NCBI GenBank assembly: GCA_007922225.1
Contig: ML680098.1
Span: 3,764,679-3,828,678, forward strand
Reading direction: 5' to 3'
DNA length: 64,000 nt
Source of the DNA: Emydura subglobosa
Taxonomy: Eukaryota; Chordata; Testudines; Chelidae
The position numbers were made by a program, and so were the translations under genes. Positions 63,244-64,000 of the stretch are shown piece after piece. The stretch's first letter is position 1. The number at the start of each line of letters is the position of its first letter. Under the pieces are notes generated by a model. The model was not told the origin of the DNA, made no database searches, and saw nothing but the letters and a program-made list of their open reading frames with translations.

Positions 63244-63746
63244 TACATCCAGTGACATGGCACAGAAAGCCAAGTAAAAAATAGCTATTGAAGACTCTAT
63301 AAACTGCAGTAGTCTGTACATCCAAATAAACTCCAGTGGAGTACATGCCAACGGGATGATGACCTATCTACCTAACCTATTTTTGAACTACTAAACTTAA
63401 TGTTTAGCTTCAGAATTAGCAAAAAATTAGAATAAACCTCTTTTATTACTTTGTTCCTAATTAGACGCAACATGATAAATATCCATAGAATACTTCCCCA
63501 TTTATACATCTAATCCAGAACCCTTTGAAGTTGACAGAAGACTCCCATTGATTCAGTGAGCCTTACAGAAGAACGTAGGCACTCAAGCGCACAAAAATAA
63601 ATGGAGAAATTTCTGTAATTTTCCTTAAATACTAAATTTAATTGAGATTGAAAAGTGGGAATGGGAAGATTTCTGGTGACTAGAAAAGGAGTTTAGGGAC
63701 TCACACCAAAACGTCAGCAGAAATCTTTGAAGCAGCACTTAAAAAT

Positions 63747-63763
63747 TCTCTCTCTCTCTCTCT
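63747..63763 (+). repeat. (TC)n microsatellite
   Basis: A run of 8.5 TC units lies in the downstream flank. Confidence 0.9.
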
Positions 63764-64000
63764 GGATATTGCTTGAGACACACGTTTAGCAACTGCAACA
63801 TCTAACATATCTGCCTAAAAAATACTGGAATTAAAATTCTAAATTCTTACAAAATTCAAAGTTGGCCTTTCTCCTCCCCCTCCACCACAGAAAACATATA
63901 CATATATATAATTTATGGAAGCATTTGCTATTATAGCCATTCCTTGAAAACAATTCCTTTAAACTACCTATGGTGTTAATGCTTACAGTTCATAAAGAAA

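Larger units (their letters stand above)
60214..64000. other. Probable intergenic flank downstream of KCNMA1
   Basis: AT-rich sequence with a GT-rich patch at 60900-60930, a hairpin repeat near 62.33-62.46 kb, a TA-flanked MITE (63124-63243) and a CT microsatellite (63747-63763). No ORF has a recognisable domain and there are no exon-like frames with splice sites I can identify. If the 3' UTR is longer than inferred, part of it may extend here. Confidence 0.55.

Overview
This is a piece of a reptile genome, most likely a turtle; a crocodilian is the main alternative. The base composition is AT-rich. CR1 LINE fragments, degraded MIR/CORE-type SINEs and short palindromic repeats of a kind I associate with turtles fill the non-coding space. 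There is no bacterial-style gene organisation. Nearly all ORFs longer than 60 codons are chance frames or lie in transposon remnants.

The only gene I can support is the 3' part of KCNMA1 (BK/Slo1/KCa1.1, the large-conductance voltage- and Ca2+-gated potassium channel), on the + strand. Positions 1-28126 belong to the intron before the first visible exon. Five constitutive coding exons follow: 28127-28240 (linker into the second RCK domain, with an RQPS phospho-motif), 31240-31370 (the calcium bowl), 41480-41674, 44994-45112 and 46857-47081. The terminal exon starts at 57646. All exon boundaries have AG/GT ends and their phases join exactly. Together they encode the C-terminal part of the gating ring and the cytoplasmic tail.

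The window also holds the alternative-splicing machinery of this gene. An 84-nt in-frame cassette (28903-28986) can be inserted just before the calcium-bowl exon. Three C-terminal endings can be read directly. Read-through of the 47081 donor gives ...QEDRL. Joining 47081 to 57646 gives ...EMVYR. Including a 29-nt microexon (49086-49114) shifts the frame so the same last exon gives ...VEDEC. The last exon also has a tandem NAGNAG acceptor.

The 3' UTR runs from 57801 to perhaps 60.2 kb, with several AATAAA hexamers. The rest is probably intergenic. Repeats in the introns and flank include a 1.1-kb CR1 in sense (14.4-15.5 kb), a 2-kb CR1 antisense (38.0-40.0 kb) and a short CR1 3' end (43.05-43.55 kb). 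There is a 133-bp SINE-like element with a perfect 12-bp target-site duplication (17089-17221), a TA-flanked MITE (63124-63243), about five MIR-like pieces, many imperfect hairpin repeats and several microsatellites. I found no RNA genes, CRISPR arrays or bacterial mobile elements.
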